Shown one piece after another: positions 49,088 through 58,755 of a stretch of 64,000 nt of DNA. Below the pieces are notes generated by a model that saw only the letters and a list, made by a program, of their open reading frames with translations, did no database searches and was not told the DNA's origin. Location: contig NZ_CP068230.1 of the NCBI RefSeq assembly GCF_009183365.2, positions 378,501-442,500 of the forward strand, given 5' to 3'. How positions within the stretch are numbered: position 1 is the stretch's first letter; each line of letters opens with the position of its first letter. The position numbers were made by a program, and so were the translations under genes. Origin of the DNA: Shewanella algae (lineage in GTDB: Bacteria; Pseudomonadota; Gammaproteobacteria; Enterobacterales; Shewanellaceae).

Positions 49088-50170
49088 ATGCTGGTGTATC
49101 TGGCGGAGTATCTAACCCAGTTTTATACCGGGTTTAACGTGTTTTCCTATTTGACCTTCAGAGCGATTCTGGGGTTGTTAACCGCCCTCAGCTTCGCGCT
49201 CTGGTGGGGGCCCAAGTTGATTGAACGTTTGCAGCTTTTGCAGATAGGCCAGGTAGTGCGTAATGACGGCCCTGAGTCACATTTCAGTAAGCGTGGCACC
49301 CCAACAATGGGTGGATTGCTGGTGCTGGCGGGGATCTTTATCAGTGTCCTGCTGTGGGGCGATCTCGGTAACCGTTATGTCTGGGTGATGTTATTCGTTC
49401 TGGGCAGCTTTGGCCTCATCGGCTTCCTCGATGATTACCGCAAGGTGGTGCGCAAGGATCCCAAGGGCCTGGTAGCCCGTTGGAAGTACATTTTACAGTC
49501 GCTTGCAGCGATTGCTGTGGCCTTTTATCTCTACGCTACTGCATCTCTGCCCGGTGAAACCCAATTGGTGGTGCCTTTCTTCAAGGATGTGATGCCGCAG
49601 CTGGGGCTATTTTTTGTGGTACTGGTCTATTTCACCATAGTGGGTTCGAGCAATGCGGTTAACCTGACCGACGGCCTCGATGGCTTGGCGATTATGCCGA
49701 CCGTTATGGTTGCGGCGGCGTTCGCGCTTATTGCTTACCTCTCCGGCCATGCGCAATTTGCCGGCTATCTGCATATTCCGCATCTGCCTGGCGCCGGTGA
49801 ACTGGTGATTGTCTGCACCGCGATAGTCGGTGCCGGTCTTGGTTTCCTTTGGTTCAACACCTATCCGGCACAAGTGTTTATGGGCGACGTGGGCTCGTTG
49901 TCACTGGGCGCGGCGCTCGGCACCATGGCAGTGCTGGTACGCCAGGAAATCTTGCTGGTGATCATGGGCGGTGTATTCGTAATGGAGACTGTGTCAGTCA
50001 TCCTTCAGGTTGGATCCTATAAGCTGCGTGGCCAACGGATTTTCCGTATGGCACCCATACACCACCACTATGAATTGAAAGGTTGGCCCGAGCCCAGAGT
50101 GATAGTGCGTTTCTGGATTATCTCTTTGTTCCTGGTTCTGCTGGGATTGGCCACCCTGAAGTTGAGGTAA
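49088..50170 (+). CDS. mraY: Phospho-N-acetylmuramoyl-pentapeptide transferase
   Basis: A 360-residue polytopic membrane enzyme that moves phospho-MurNAc-pentapeptide to undecaprenyl phosphate, making lipid I. The three cytosolic acidic signatures are visible: GTPTMGG near residue 70, FLDDYRKVVRKDPKGL near 115, and NAVNLTDGLDGLAI near 190 with FMGDVGSLSLGA near 265 and HHHYELKGWPE at 324. Same length as E. coli MraY. Start ATG 49088 follows directly on the murF stop. Confidence 0.98.
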   Translation: MLVYLAEYLTQFYTGFNVFSYLTFRAILGLLTALSFALWWGPKLIERLQLLQIGQVVRNDGPESHFSKRGTPTMGGLLVLAGIFISVLLWGDLGNRYVWVMLFVLGSFGLIGFLDDYRKVVRKDPKGLVARWKYILQSLAAIAVAFYLYATASLPGETQLVVPFFKDVMPQLGLFFVVLVYFTIVGSSNAVNLTDGLDGLAIMPTVMVAAAFALIAYLSGHAQFAGYLHIPHLPGAGELVIVCTAIVGAGLGFLWFNTYPAQVFMGDVGSLSLGAALGTMAVLVRQEILLVIMGGVFVMETVSVILQVGSYKLRGQRIFRMAPIHHHYELKGWPEPRVIVRFWIISLFLVLLGLATLKLR

Positions 50171-50176
50171 ACAGTC

Positions 50177-51496
50177 ATGATGAGTCGCTGTTCGCACATA
50201 GTGTTGGGATTGGGGGCCACAGGCTTGTCTGTGGTGCGCTATCTGGTGGCTCAGGGGCATGCCCCTATGGTGATGGACAGCCGCCGCAATCCACCCGGTG
50301 CTGAGGCGCTGAAAAATGAGTTTCCGGATCTGGAGTTTTGCTTCGGTGGTTTCGATTGCCGTGGTCTGGTGCAGGCCGAGCAGATCATCATCAGTCCAGG
50401 GATCCCCATGGATACCCCCGAAGTAAGGGCAGCGTTGGATATGGGCATAGAAGTGATCGGCGATGTGGAACTGTTTGCCCGCGCCATCGCCGACAAGGGC
50501 CCATGTGTGCTGGCGATTACCGGCTCCAATGGCAAGTCGACTGTGACGACTCTGGTCGGTGAAATGCTCAAAGCCGGTGGCAAGCAAGCCGCCATCGGCG
50601 GCAACATAGGGGTACCGGCGTTGGAGCTTTTGGGCGAAAACGTCAGCCACTATGTGCTGGAGCTATCCAGTTTCCAGTTGGAAACCACTCATAGTCTTAA
50701 ATGTTTGGCGGCAACTTGCCTGAACATTTCTGAAGACCACATGGACAGATACAGCGACCTGGAAGCCTATCGTCAGGCCAAACTGCGGCTCTATGAACTG
50801 AGCCGACTGGCGATTTTCAACCGGGATGATCCGCAAACGCAGCCCATGTCACCCATGAACAACAACAGCTTTGGTCTGGGTAACCCCGAAGGGGATGAGT
50901 GGGGGATCACCGACGGCAAGATTTTCCACGGCAGCAGTGAAATCATGAATCTGATGGATGTGGCGCTGCTCGGCAGCCATAACCACGCCAACCTGCTGGC
51001 CGCCATGGCGTTGGCCGATGCGGCCGGTGTGGATAAGGAAGCCATGGCCAGAGTGGCCCGCGAGTACAAAGGCTTGCCGCACAGATGTGAACTGGTGGCG
51101 GTCAAGAATGGCGCCACCTGGATCAACGATTCCAAGGCCACCAATGTGGGCGCTACCGTGGCTGCGCTCGAAGGGCTCAGCGACTACCTCGGTGATGTGA
51201 TCCTGATTGCCGGTGGTGATGGTAAAGGAGCCGATTTCCGGCCGCTTGCCAATGCGCTCGGCTCTGTGACTCACCTTATTACCCTGGGGCGAGACGGTGA
51301 CAAGATTGCGGCATTGAAAGAGGGCGCCATCAAGGTTGGCTCCATGGCAGAAGCCGTGAGCAAGGCCGCCGAGCTGGCGAGTTCCGGAGACATAGTCTTG
51401 TTGTCACCGGCCTGTGCCAGCCTGGATATGTACAGCAACTTTATGGCCAGAGGCGATGATTTCCGCCAACTGGTGGAGGCGCTGGATGAGCAGTGA
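50177..51496 (+). CDS. murD: UDP-MurNAc-L-alanine:D-glutamate ligase
   Basis: A 439-residue Mur ligase adding D-glutamate. The N-terminal Rossmann-like domain has VLGLGATGLSVVRYL, the ATP loop is AITGSNGKSTVTTLVG (about residues 112-127), and GLPHRCELVAVKNGATWINDSKATNVGAT is diagnostic of MurD. The C-terminus LSPACASLDMYSNFMARGDDFRQLV matches the family. Its stop overlaps the ftsW start by 11 bases. Confidence 0.97.
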   Translation: MMSRCSHIVLGLGATGLSVVRYLVAQGHAPMVMDSRRNPPGAEALKNEFPDLEFCFGGFDCRGLVQAEQIIISPGIPMDTPEVRAALDMGIEVIGDVELFARAIADKGPCVLAITGSNGKSTVTTLVGEMLKAGGKQAAIGGNIGVPALELLGENVSHYVLELSSFQLETTHSLKCLAATCLNISEDHMDRYSDLEAYRQAKLRLYELSRLAIFNRDDPQTQPMSPMNNNSFGLGNPEGDEWGITDGKIFHGSSEIMNLMDVALLGSHNHANLLAAMALADAAGVDKEAMARVAREYKGLPHRCELVAVKNGATWINDSKATNVGATVAALEGLSDYLGDVILIAGGDGKGADFRPLANALGSVTHLITLGRDGDKIAALKEGAIKVGSMAEAVSKAAELASSGDIVLLSPACASLDMYSNFMARGDDFRQLVEALDEQ

Positions 51497-52703
51497 TGAA
51501 CGACAACTCAGCCTGTTCGGGACCAGCCTCAAGTGGCGCTGGCCCGACTGGTTCGGTGAGAAGCAATCGCAGGGCATGCAACTGTATGACCGGCGTTTGC
51601 TGCTTGCCGTTTTGTCGTTGATCGCCTTTGGCTTTGTGATGGTGATGTCGGCTTCTATGCCGGAAGCCCAGAGCCTGACAGGTAATCCGTTTCACTTTGT
51701 GACCCGTCATCTGTTTTATCTGGTGGGTTGCGTGGTGATAGCCGCAGTGGTGTTGCAGGTAGAGATGCAGCGCTGGCAGCAACTGAGTCCGCTGATGCTG
51801 TTGCTGGTTGGGGTTATGTTGGTGGCCGTGCTGGCAGTAGGCACCACGGTAAACGGGGCGACCCGCTGGTTGTCTCTGGGGCCGGTGAGAATTCAGGTAG
51901 CCGAGATAGCCAAGTTTGCTTTTGCGGTCTACATGGCCGGTTATCTGGTACGGCGGCATCAGGAAGTGCGTGAAAACGCCAAGGGCTTTTACAAGCCGAT
52001 TGCGGTTTTTGCCGTCTATGCCTTCTTGATCCTGATGCAACCGGATCTGGGAACCGTGGTGGTGCTATTTGTCGGCACTGTGGGGCTGCTGTTTTTGGCC
52101 GGCGCCCGTTTGCTGGACTTCTTTGCGCTGATCCTGACCGGGGTCATGGCCTTTGTGGCTTTGGTGTTGCTGGAGCCCTACCGGATGCGGCGGGTAACCT
52201 CCTTCCTCGACCCCTGGCAGGATCCGTTCGGCAGTGGTTACCAGTTGACTCAGTCGCTGATGGCCTATGGCCGTGGTGACTGGTTTGGTCAGGGGCTTGG
52301 CAACAGTATCCAGAAACTGGAATACCTGCCGGAGGCGCACACTGACTTTATCTTCGCCGTTATAGGGGAAGAGCTTGGATTTATCGGCATTATCGCTGTG
52401 CTGGCGGTACTGCTGTTTGTGGCGCTGCGGGCAATTCGTCTCGGCAGTCAATGCCTGGCCATGGACCGGGCATTTGAAGGTTATCTGGCCTACGCCATAG
52501 GGATCTGGATCTGTTTCCAGACTGTGGTGAACGTGGGCGCCAGTATCGGCATTTTGCCGACCAAAGGGCTGACTCTGCCCTTTATCAGCTATGGCGGCAG
52601 TAGTCTCTGGGTGATGACGGCTGCGGTCATGATGCTGATCCGGATAGATCATGAGCGGCGTCTCAGCCTGATCCAGGCGGTGCAGGGGAGGCTGAAGTCA
52701 TGA
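51486..52703 (+). CDS. ftsW: Septal peptidoglycan polymerase FtsW
   Basis: A 405-residue SEDS-family membrane glycosyltransferase that polymerises lipid II at the septum with FtsI. About ten hydrophobic helices are seen, with the SEDS blocks MVMSASMPEA, GTTVNGATRWLSLG, LLMQPDLGTVVVLF and the late ISYGGSSLWVMTAAVMMLIRIDHE. The catalytic-loop region DPWQDPFGSGYQLTQSL is intact. The ATG at 51486 is chosen; 24 further codons upstream lie inside murD and do not look like FtsW. It overlaps murG by 4 bases. Confidence 0.96.
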   Translation: MSSDERQLSLFGTSLKWRWPDWFGEKQSQGMQLYDRRLLLAVLSLIAFGFVMVMSASMPEAQSLTGNPFHFVTRHLFYLVGCVVIAAVVLQVEMQRWQQLSPLMLLLVGVMLVAVLAVGTTVNGATRWLSLGPVRIQVAEIAKFAFAVYMAGYLVRRHQEVRENAKGFYKPIAVFAVYAFLILMQPDLGTVVVLFVGTVGLLFLAGARLLDFFALILTGVMAFVALVLLEPYRMRRVTSFLDPWQDPFGSGYQLTQSLMAYGRGDWFGQGLGNSIQKLEYLPEAHTDFIFAVIGEELGFIGIIAVLAVLLFVALRAIRLGSQCLAMDRAFEGYLAYAIGIWICFQTVVNVGASIGILPTKGLTLPFISYGGSSLWVMTAAVMMLIRIDHERRLSLIQAVQGRLKS

Positions 52704-53803
52704 AAGGTAATAATGTGAATAACAAACGTATTTTGGTGATGGCCGGTGGTACCGGCGGTCATGTTTTTCCGGCGTTGGCAGTGGCCCGACGCCTGGCACA
52801 GCAGGGCTGGCAGGTGCGTTGGCTGGGCACGGCAGACCGGATGGAGGCGCGCTTGGTGCCTCAACACGGCTTTGACATAGATTTTATTGACATCAAGGGC
52901 GTGCGCGGTAACGGCATAGTGCGCAAGCTGGCAGCGCCTTTCAAGGTACTGCGCTCGATTATTCAGGCGCGCAGGGTCATCCGCGAATTTCGGCCGGATG
53001 TGGTGTTGGGCATGGGTGGCTTTGCCAGCGGTCCGGGCGGCGTTGCCGCCAAGCTCAGTGGTATTCCGTTGGTGTTGCATGAGCAAAATGCCATTCCGGG
53101 GATGACCAATAAGCTGCTTTCCCGTATCGCCACTAAGGTGCTGTGCGCCTTTGCCAACACCTTCGAGCCGGGTAAGGCCGAAGTGGTGGGCAACCCTATT
53201 CGCCAGGAGCTTATCACTCTGGGTGGGCAGCCCAGAGCCCAGCATCAGGATGCGCTGAAAATTCTGGTCGTCGGTGGCAGCCTGGGGGCCAAGGTATTCA
53301 ACGACCTTATGCCGGCCGTGGTTGCCGAGGTCAGCAAGTCACAGTCGGTGACGGTTTGGCATCAGGTGGGTAAGGGCAATCAGGCGCCGGTGGAAGCCGA
53401 ATATCAGCAGCTGGGACAAGACGGCAGAGTCAAAGTGGCTGAGTTTATCGATGATATGGAAGCCGCCTATCGCTGGGCCGATGTGGTCATCTGCCGCGCC
53501 GGAGCCTTAACCGTTTCCGAGCTGGCGGCCGTTGGCCTGCCAAGCCTACTGGTGCCTTATCCCCATGCGGTGGATGATCACCAGACCCGCAACGCCCAGG
53601 TGTTGGTGGATGCGGGCGCGGCCTTCCTGTTGCCGCAGCCTATTGTCGATGTGCCCAGGCTGGCGAATAAGCTGGCCCTGCTAGGCAGTGATAGAAATGA
53701 ATTGGCCCTGATGGGGCAGAGAGCCAGAGCGGCCGCCGTGCTGGATGCGACCGATAAAGTCGCCCAAGTCTGTATCGAACTGGCAGAGAAAGGAAATAGA
53801 TGA
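52700..53803 (+). CDS. murG: UDP-GlcNAc:lipid I N-acetylglucosaminyltransferase
   Basis: A 367-residue peripheral inner-membrane enzyme that makes lipid II. The N-terminal glycine-rich loop VMAGGTGGHVFPALAVA, HEQNAIPGMTNKLLS, VVGGSLGAKVFNDLMP and the C-terminal UDP-GlcNAc site ICRAGALTVSELAAVGLPSLLVPYP are all present. It is slightly longer than E. coli MurG (355) at the N-terminus; a GTG five codons in is a possible alternative start. It overlaps ftsW and murC by 4 bases each. Confidence 0.97.
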   Translation: MKGNNVNNKRILVMAGGTGGHVFPALAVARRLAQQGWQVRWLGTADRMEARLVPQHGFDIDFIDIKGVRGNGIVRKLAAPFKVLRSIIQARRVIREFRPDVVLGMGGFASGPGGVAAKLSGIPLVLHEQNAIPGMTNKLLSRIATKVLCAFANTFEPGKAEVVGNPIRQELITLGGQPRAQHQDALKILVVGGSLGAKVFNDLMPAVVAEVSKSQSVTVWHQVGKGNQAPVEAEYQQLGQDGRVKVAEFIDDMEAAYRWADVVICRAGALTVSELAAVGLPSLLVPYPHAVDDHQTRNAQVLVDAGAAFLLPQPIVDVPRLANKLALLGSDRNELALMGQRARAAAVLDATDKVAQVCIELAEKGNR

Positions 53804-55269
53804 ATAACAGAGCAGAGAAATACGCCCAGCTTCGCGCCATGATCCCGGAAATGCGCCGGGTGCGTCGTATTCACTTTGTTGGCATAGGTGGTGCCGGCAT
53901 GGGGGGCATTGCCGAGGTTCTGGTCAACGAAGGTTATCAGGTCAGTGGTTCGGATATTGCCGAAAATGCCGTGACTGAGCGTTTGGCGGCTCTGGGTGCT
54001 CGCATCATTATCGGCCACAGTGCCGAGGCTGTGGTGAACGTTGATGTGGTGGTGGTTTCCACCGCGATTAAAGCGGATAACCCGGAAGTCGCGGCCGCCA
54101 GAGCCAGCCGCACTCCGATAGTGCGCCGTGCCGAGATGCTGGCCGAGCTGATGCGTTACCGTCATGGGGTGGCGATTGCCGGCACCCATGGCAAAACCAC
54201 TACAACCAGCCTTATCGCCAGTGTTTATGGCCAGGCCGAGCGGGATCCGACCTTTGTAATAGGTGGTCTGCTCAATAGTGCCGGTACCAATGCTCGCTTG
54301 GGGCACAGCCGTTACCTTATCGCCGAGGCCGATGAGAGTGATGCCAGCTTCCTGCATCTGCAGCCCATGGTGAGTGTGGTAACCAATATTGAAGCCGACC
54401 ATATGGATACTTATGGCGGCGATTTTGAGAAGTTGAAAACCACCTTTGTCGACTTCCTGCATAACCTGCCGTTCTACGGTGTGGCCGTGCTCTGTATCGA
54501 TGATCCTGTGGTGAAAGAGATCATGCCACGTATTGGTCGCCACATGGTGACCTATGGCTTCAGTGATGAGGCCGATGTGCAGGCACTCAACTTTAGCCAA
54601 GAAGGACATCAATGCCGTTTCACCGTGCGTCGCAAGGGGCGGGACGACTTGGAGCTGCTGCTGAATCTGCCGGGACGGCACAATGTGCTGAACGCCTTGG
54701 CGGCGATTGCCGTGGCCTGTGAAGATGATATAGATGATGCCGCCATAGTGCAGGCGCTGGCGGAGTTCCAGGGAATTGGCCGCCGCTTCCAGCATCTGGG
54801 GGCCTTCGATACTCCCAAGGGCGAGGTGATGCTGGTTGATGATTACGGCCATCATCCCAGCGAAGTCGCCGCCACTATCAAGGCGGCTCGTGCCGGTTGG
54901 CCTAATAAGCGCCTGGTGATGGCTTATCAGCCACACAGATATAGCCGCACCCGGGATCTGTACGAGGACTTTGTCGAAGTATTGTCTCAGGTCGATGGTC
55001 TATTGCTGCTGGAGGTCTATCCCGCCGGTGAAGCACCTATCGCGGGAGCAGACAGCCGCGCGTTGTGCCGCAGCATCAGATTGCGTGGTCAGGTCGACCC
55101 TATCTATGTCGCTACGCCGGAGCAGTTGCAGGAGATACTGCCGGATGTGCTCAAGGACGGCGATCTGCTGATGACCCAAGGCGCAGGCAATATAGGCGCC
55201 CTGGCGCGCCAACTGGCGAGCAGCAAACTGGGGTTTAGTGATGATAAGAAAGATACGATTACTGAATAG
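53800..55269 (+). CDS. murC: UDP-MurNAc:L-alanine ligase
   Basis: A 489-residue Mur ligase adding the first amino acid. Features are the N-terminal HFVGIGGAGMGGIAEVL, the ATP loop AIAGTHGKTTTTSLIA (about residues 124-139), EADESDASFLHLQP, and LMVDDYGHHPSEVAAT-type LVDDYGHHPSEVAATI. Length fits E. coli MurC (491). It is the last of the tightly overlapped murine genes: a 96-base gap with its own promoter follows, where ddlB lies in E. coli. Confidence 0.97.
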   Translation: MNNRAEKYAQLRAMIPEMRRVRRIHFVGIGGAGMGGIAEVLVNEGYQVSGSDIAENAVTERLAALGARIIIGHSAEAVVNVDVVVVSTAIKADNPEVAAARASRTPIVRRAEMLAELMRYRHGVAIAGTHGKTTTTSLIASVYGQAERDPTFVIGGLLNSAGTNARLGHSRYLIAEADESDASFLHLQPMVSVVTNIEADHMDTYGGDFEKLKTTFVDFLHNLPFYGVAVLCIDDPVVKEIMPRIGRHMVTYGFSDEADVQALNFSQEGHQCRFTVRRKGRDDLELLLNLPGRHNVLNALAAIAVACEDDIDDAAIVQALAEFQGIGRRFQHLGAFDTPKGEVMLVDDYGHHPSEVAATIKAARAGWPNKRLVMAYQPHRYSRTRDLYEDFVEVLSQVDGLLLLEVYPAGEAPIAGADSRALCRSIRLRGQVDPIYVATPEQLQEILPDVLKDGDLLMTQGAGNIGALARQLASSKLGFSDDKKDTITE

Positions 55270-55304
55270 ATTTTCGCCGCTTAATGGCTTGAAAACAGTA
55301 TCTT

Positions 55305-55332
55305 TTGACCAAGAAAACCAGCCCTATATAAT
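55305..55332 (+). promoter_or_regulatory. ftsQAZ promoter in the ddlB gap
   Basis: TTGACC (55305-55310) and a perfect TATAAT (55327-55332), spacer 16, lie 33 bases before ftsQ. This is a near-consensus sigma70 promoter in the only long gap between murE and ftsA. Confidence 0.8.
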
Positions 55333-55365
55333 GGCCGGTTTTCCGCCAAGCTAACGGGCAGGACC

Positions 55366-56130
55366 ATGGCGCTGAAGGACAGGTTGCACAAGGGCCGGGC
55401 AAGGCTAGCCGGGGTCAATTGGTATCTCTGCAGCGGGATTGGCTTTCTGCTGTTGGTACTGGCGGCATTCGGCTTGGCGGCTTGGAAATTGGGACTGGTG
55501 CTGAATGATGCCGAGGCCTTGCCCATTGAGGCAGTGGCGATAAAAGGCGAGCGCCAGTACACCACGGATGCGGAAATCCGTGGCGCCTTGCAGGACTTGA
55601 TGCAGCGTAGCTTTTTCAGCGCTGATGTGGCCGAGGTGCAGCAGGCGCTGGAGGCCCTGCCTTGGGTATACAGGGCCTCGGTTCGGCGCGAATGGCCGGC
55701 CAAGCTGAAGGTTTATCTGCAGGAGCAGGTCGCCGTGGCGCACTGGAATCAGGATGAATGGCTCAATGAACACGGCGAGGTGTTCCTGGCGCCACCGCAA
55801 CCCGGGCTGGAAAATCTGCCTTGGTTGGCGGGACCTGAACCTATGGCGAAGGAGGTATTGATCTCCTTTCGGCAGATGGATGAACTGCTGCGGATAAACA
55901 GCTTCAAGCTGGATAGATTGAGTCTCAGCCCGAGACATGCCTGGGAGGCGACTTTGGGCAACGGCATCATGCTGGAGTTGGGACGAGAGGACAAGATGGC
56001 GCGGATACAGCGTTTTATCAACGTGTATCCCGAGTTGGTTAAACAGGAAAAGAGTGTCGCCAGAGTGGATCTACGCTATGACACGGGTCTGGCAGTAGGC
56101 TGGGAAGACGCACAAGAAGAGAGCCGTTAA
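55366..56130 (+). CDS. ftsQ: Cell division protein FtsQ
   Basis: A 254-residue bitopic divisome protein. A basic cytosolic tail is followed by a membrane helix (about residues 24-46, IGFLLLVLAAFGLAAWKLGL), a POTRA domain (LPIEAVAIKGERQYTTDAEIRGAL) and the beta domain (LPWVYRASVRREWPAKLKVYLQEQVAVAHWN) that binds FtsL and FtsB. The start at ATG 55366 fits the family; its ribosome site is GGGCAGGA. ftsA follows after 3 bases. It is slightly shorter than E. coli FtsQ (276). Confidence 0.95.
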   Translation: MALKDRLHKGRARLAGVNWYLCSGIGFLLLVLAAFGLAAWKLGLVLNDAEALPIEAVAIKGERQYTTDAEIRGALQDLMQRSFFSADVAEVQQALEALPWVYRASVRREWPAKLKVYLQEQVAVAHWNQDEWLNEHGEVFLAPPQPGLENLPWLAGPEPMAKEVLISFRQMDELLRINSFKLDRLSLSPRHAWEATLGNGIMLELGREDKMARIQRFINVYPELVKQEKSVARVDLRYDTGLAVGWEDAQEESR

Positions 56131-56133
56131 TTA

Positions 56134-57369
56134 ATGACCAAGAACCAAGATAGAAATCTGATCGTCGGATTGGACATAGGGACATCCAAGGTCGCTGTGA
56201 TCATAGGTGAAGTCTTGCCCGATGGCGAAATCAGTGTCGTCGGTCTGGGTAATCATCCATCACGCGGCATGGATAAAGGCGGGGTCAACGACCTCGATTC
56301 TATCGTGCGCAGTGTGCAGCGGGCCCTGGATCAGGCCGAGCTGATGGCAGACTGTCAGGTGTCTTCGGTGTATTTGAGCATTTCCGGCAAGCATATCGAT
56401 TGTCAGAACGAAAACGGCATGGTCTCCATCAATGATGAAGAGGTGACCCAGGAAGACGTGGACAACGTCATTCACACGGCCCGTTCGGTGAAGATCCCCA
56501 CCGAGCGCCGCATTTTGCACGTACTGCCGCAGGAATATGCCATAGATGTTCAGGAAGGGATCCGCAGCCCTATTGGCATGTCCGGCATGCGGATGGAAGC
56601 CAAGGTGCATATAGTCACCTGCGCCAATGATATGGCCAAGAACATCACCAAGAGTGTTGAGCGCTGTGGCCTCAAGGTGGACGACCTGGTGTTTTCCGGT
56701 ATCGCTTCGGCCGATGCGGTACTGACCAATGATGAAAAAGATCTGGGTGTTTGTCTGGTGGATGTCGGTGGTGGCACCACAGATATCGCTGTGTATACCA
56801 ATGGCGCTCTGCGTCACTGTGCCGTGGTGCCGGTGGCCGGCAACCAGGTAACCAGTGATATCGCCAAAATTTTCCGCACGCCGCTGTCGCATGCCGAGCA
56901 GATTAAAGTGCAGCATGCCAGTGCCCGCAGCTCCATGGTGAGCCGTGAGGACAGCATAGAGGTGCCGTCCGTAGGTGGTCGGCCATCAAGAACCATGTCG
57001 CGTCATACACTGGCCGAAGTGGTTGAACCCAGATATCAGGAACTGTTCGAGTTGGTATTCAAAGAGCTCAAGGACAGTGGCCTGGAAGATCAAATTGCCG
57101 CCGGCATAGTGTTGACCGGTGGCACAGCCTCTATCGAAGGGGCGGTGGATGTTGCCGAAGCCACTTTCGGCATGCCGGTCAGGGTGGCATCACCGCTGCC
57201 GGTGAAAGGTTTGTATGAATATGTGGATCAGCCCATCTACTCCACAGGTGTTGGGCTGTTACATTACGGCGCGCGCAGGGTTATCGAACGTCAGTTTGAA
57301 CGACCCGAGCGTCAAGGGGTGACCAGTCTCTGGAATCGGGTTCAGAGCTGGTTTAAAGGTGAGTTTTAA
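56134..57369 (+). CDS. ftsA: Cell division protein FtsA
   Basis: A 411-residue actin-like ATPase that anchors FtsZ to the membrane. The nucleotide-binding blocks are LIVGLDIGTSKVAVIIGE (phosphate 1), LVDVGGGTTDIAVYTNGAL (phosphate 2) and GIVLTGGTASIEGAVDVAE (adenosine). The SHS2/1C domain follows the first block. The C-terminal amphipathic helix for membrane binding is present (SLWNRVQSWFKGEF). It is 35 bases before ftsZ, which leaves room for a separate ribosome site. Confidence 0.97.
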   Translation: MTKNQDRNLIVGLDIGTSKVAVIIGEVLPDGEISVVGLGNHPSRGMDKGGVNDLDSIVRSVQRALDQAELMADCQVSSVYLSISGKHIDCQNENGMVSINDEEVTQEDVDNVIHTARSVKIPTERRILHVLPQEYAIDVQEGIRSPIGMSGMRMEAKVHIVTCANDMAKNITKSVERCGLKVDDLVFSGIASADAVLTNDEKDLGVCLVDVGGGTTDIAVYTNGALRHCAVVPVAGNQVTSDIAKIFRTPLSHAEQIKVQHASARSSMVSREDSIEVPSVGGRPSRTMSRHTLAEVVEPRYQELFELVFKELKDSGLEDQIAAGIVLTGGTASIEGAVDVAEATFGMPVRVASPLPVKGLYEYVDQPIYSTGVGLLHYGARRVIERQFERPERQGVTSLWNRVQSWFKGEF

Positions 57370-57404
57370 CTTACGTAAACGCAGGTAATACGGAGAATTC
57401 AACC

Positions 57405-58577
57405 ATGTTTGAGATCATGGATACTCATTCTGACGAGGCGGTGATAAAGGTCATCGGCGTCGGTGGTGGCGGTGGTAATGCCGTCGAACATATGGTGAAA
57501 CACAACATCGAAGGTGTTGAGTTTGTTGCCACCAATACAGATGCCCAGGCACTGCGTAAGTCTGCCGCGGGCACCACAATTCAACTGGGACGTGATGTCA
57601 CCAAGGGCCTGGGTGCCGGTGCCAACCCGGAAGTCGGTCGCGCTGCTGCCGAAGAAGATCGTGAAAATATCCGTGAGGCCATCAAGGGCTCGGATATGAT
57701 CTTCATCGCTGCCGGCATGGGCGGTGGTACGGGTACAGGTGCTGCTCCTGTGGTGGCGCAGATTGCCCGCGAAGAAGGGATATTAACAGTGGCCGTGGTC
57801 ACCAAGCCTTTCCCATTCGAAGGCAAGAAGCGTATGGCCTATGCCGATCAGGGTATTGGAGAGCTGGCCAAACATGTTGACTCGCTGATCACTATCCCCA
57901 ACGAGAAGCTGCTCAAGGTATTGGGCCGTGGTACATCACTGCTGGATGCCTTCGCTGCCGCCAACAACGTACTCTTGGGCGCGGTGCAGGGTATCGCTGA
58001 GCTGATCACCCGTCCCGGTCTGATTAACGTCGACTTCGCCGACGTGAAAACCGTTATGTCCGAAATGGGTAACGCCATGATGGGCACAGGGGTGGCTCGT
58101 GGTGAAGACCGCGCCGAAGAAGCTGCCGAAGCGGCCGTAGCCAGTCCGCTGCTGGAAGATATCGACTTGGCAGGCGCCCGCGGCGTACTGGTCAACATCA
58201 CTGCCGGCATGGATATGAGCATCGAAGAGTTCGAGACTGTGGGTAACCACGTCAAGGCTTACGCTTCTGACAACGCGACAGTGGTAGTTGGTGCTGTTAT
58301 CGATCCGGAAATGAGCGATGAGCTGCGAGTCACTGTAGTTGCTACCGGCATAGGTTCGGAAAGAAAACCTGACATTCAGCTGGTATCCAAACCTGCTCCA
58401 CGTCAGGAACCTGTGCCAGAGCCTAAGGTCGAAGCTTACGTGCCTCAGGAAGAAGCCGTTGCGCCTGTATCTCACAAGAGCAATGCGGTTCCTGCGTCAC
58501 AGCCTGCGCCCAACCCGCACAAGAACGAGCTTGATTATTTGGATATTCCGGCGTTTTTGCGTAAGCAAGCCGACTGA
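57405..58577 (+). CDS. ftsZ: Cell division protein FtsZ
   Basis: A 390-residue tubulin-like GTPase that forms the Z ring. The GTP-binding tubulin signature is GGGTGTGAAPVV (about residues 107-118), the synergy loop is in NVDFADVKTVMSEMG, and the C-terminal peptide DYLDIPAFLRKQAD binds FtsA, ZipA and SlmA. A disordered linker rich in Pro/Glu/Val (about 320-370) precedes it. Length fits E. coli FtsZ (383). The antagonist SlmA is encoded at 17886. Confidence 0.98.
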   Translation: MFEIMDTHSDEAVIKVIGVGGGGGNAVEHMVKHNIEGVEFVATNTDAQALRKSAAGTTIQLGRDVTKGLGAGANPEVGRAAAEEDRENIREAIKGSDMIFIAAGMGGGTGTGAAPVVAQIAREEGILTVAVVTKPFPFEGKKRMAYADQGIGELAKHVDSLITIPNEKLLKVLGRGTSLLDAFAAANNVLLGAVQGIAELITRPGLINVDFADVKTVMSEMGNAMMGTGVARGEDRAEEAAEAAVASPLLEDIDLAGARGVLVNITAGMDMSIEEFETVGNHVKAYASDNATVVVGAVIDPEMSDELRVTVVATGIGSERKPDIQLVSKPAPRQEPVPEPKVEAYVPQEEAVAPVSHKSNAVPASQPAPNPHKNELDYLDIPAFLRKQAD

Positions 58578-58647
58578 TACTGGCGGTTATCGCTGGTGTA
58601 AATTGGGTGATCTCCTTTGTTTCTGTTAAGCAAAGGCAGGTAAATTT

Positions 58648-58675
58648 TTGTGAAATTACCAATTTATGCTAGGAT
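58648..58675 (+). promoter_or_regulatory. Weak candidate lpxC promoter
   Basis: TTGTGA (58648-58653) and TAGGAT (58670-58675), spacer 16, in the 178-base ftsZ-lpxC gap. Each hexamer deviates at two positions from consensus. Confidence 0.35.
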
Positions 58676-58755
58676 ATCCGACCAGCCGCGCCTGACGAGT
58701 GTCGATTTTATCGTCAAAGGCAGGGCTTTTTGTTGAGATGAATACGGGTAACTAA

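Noticed and set aside
53578..54936. 452-codon open frame antisense to murG and murC
   Set aside because: It runs across two well-supported genes, has no recognisable domain and mirrors their codon pattern.
55270..55365. Possible ddlB remnant between murC and ftsQ
   Set aside because: The gap is only 96 bases and holds a promoter; no Ddl motif is seen in any frame.
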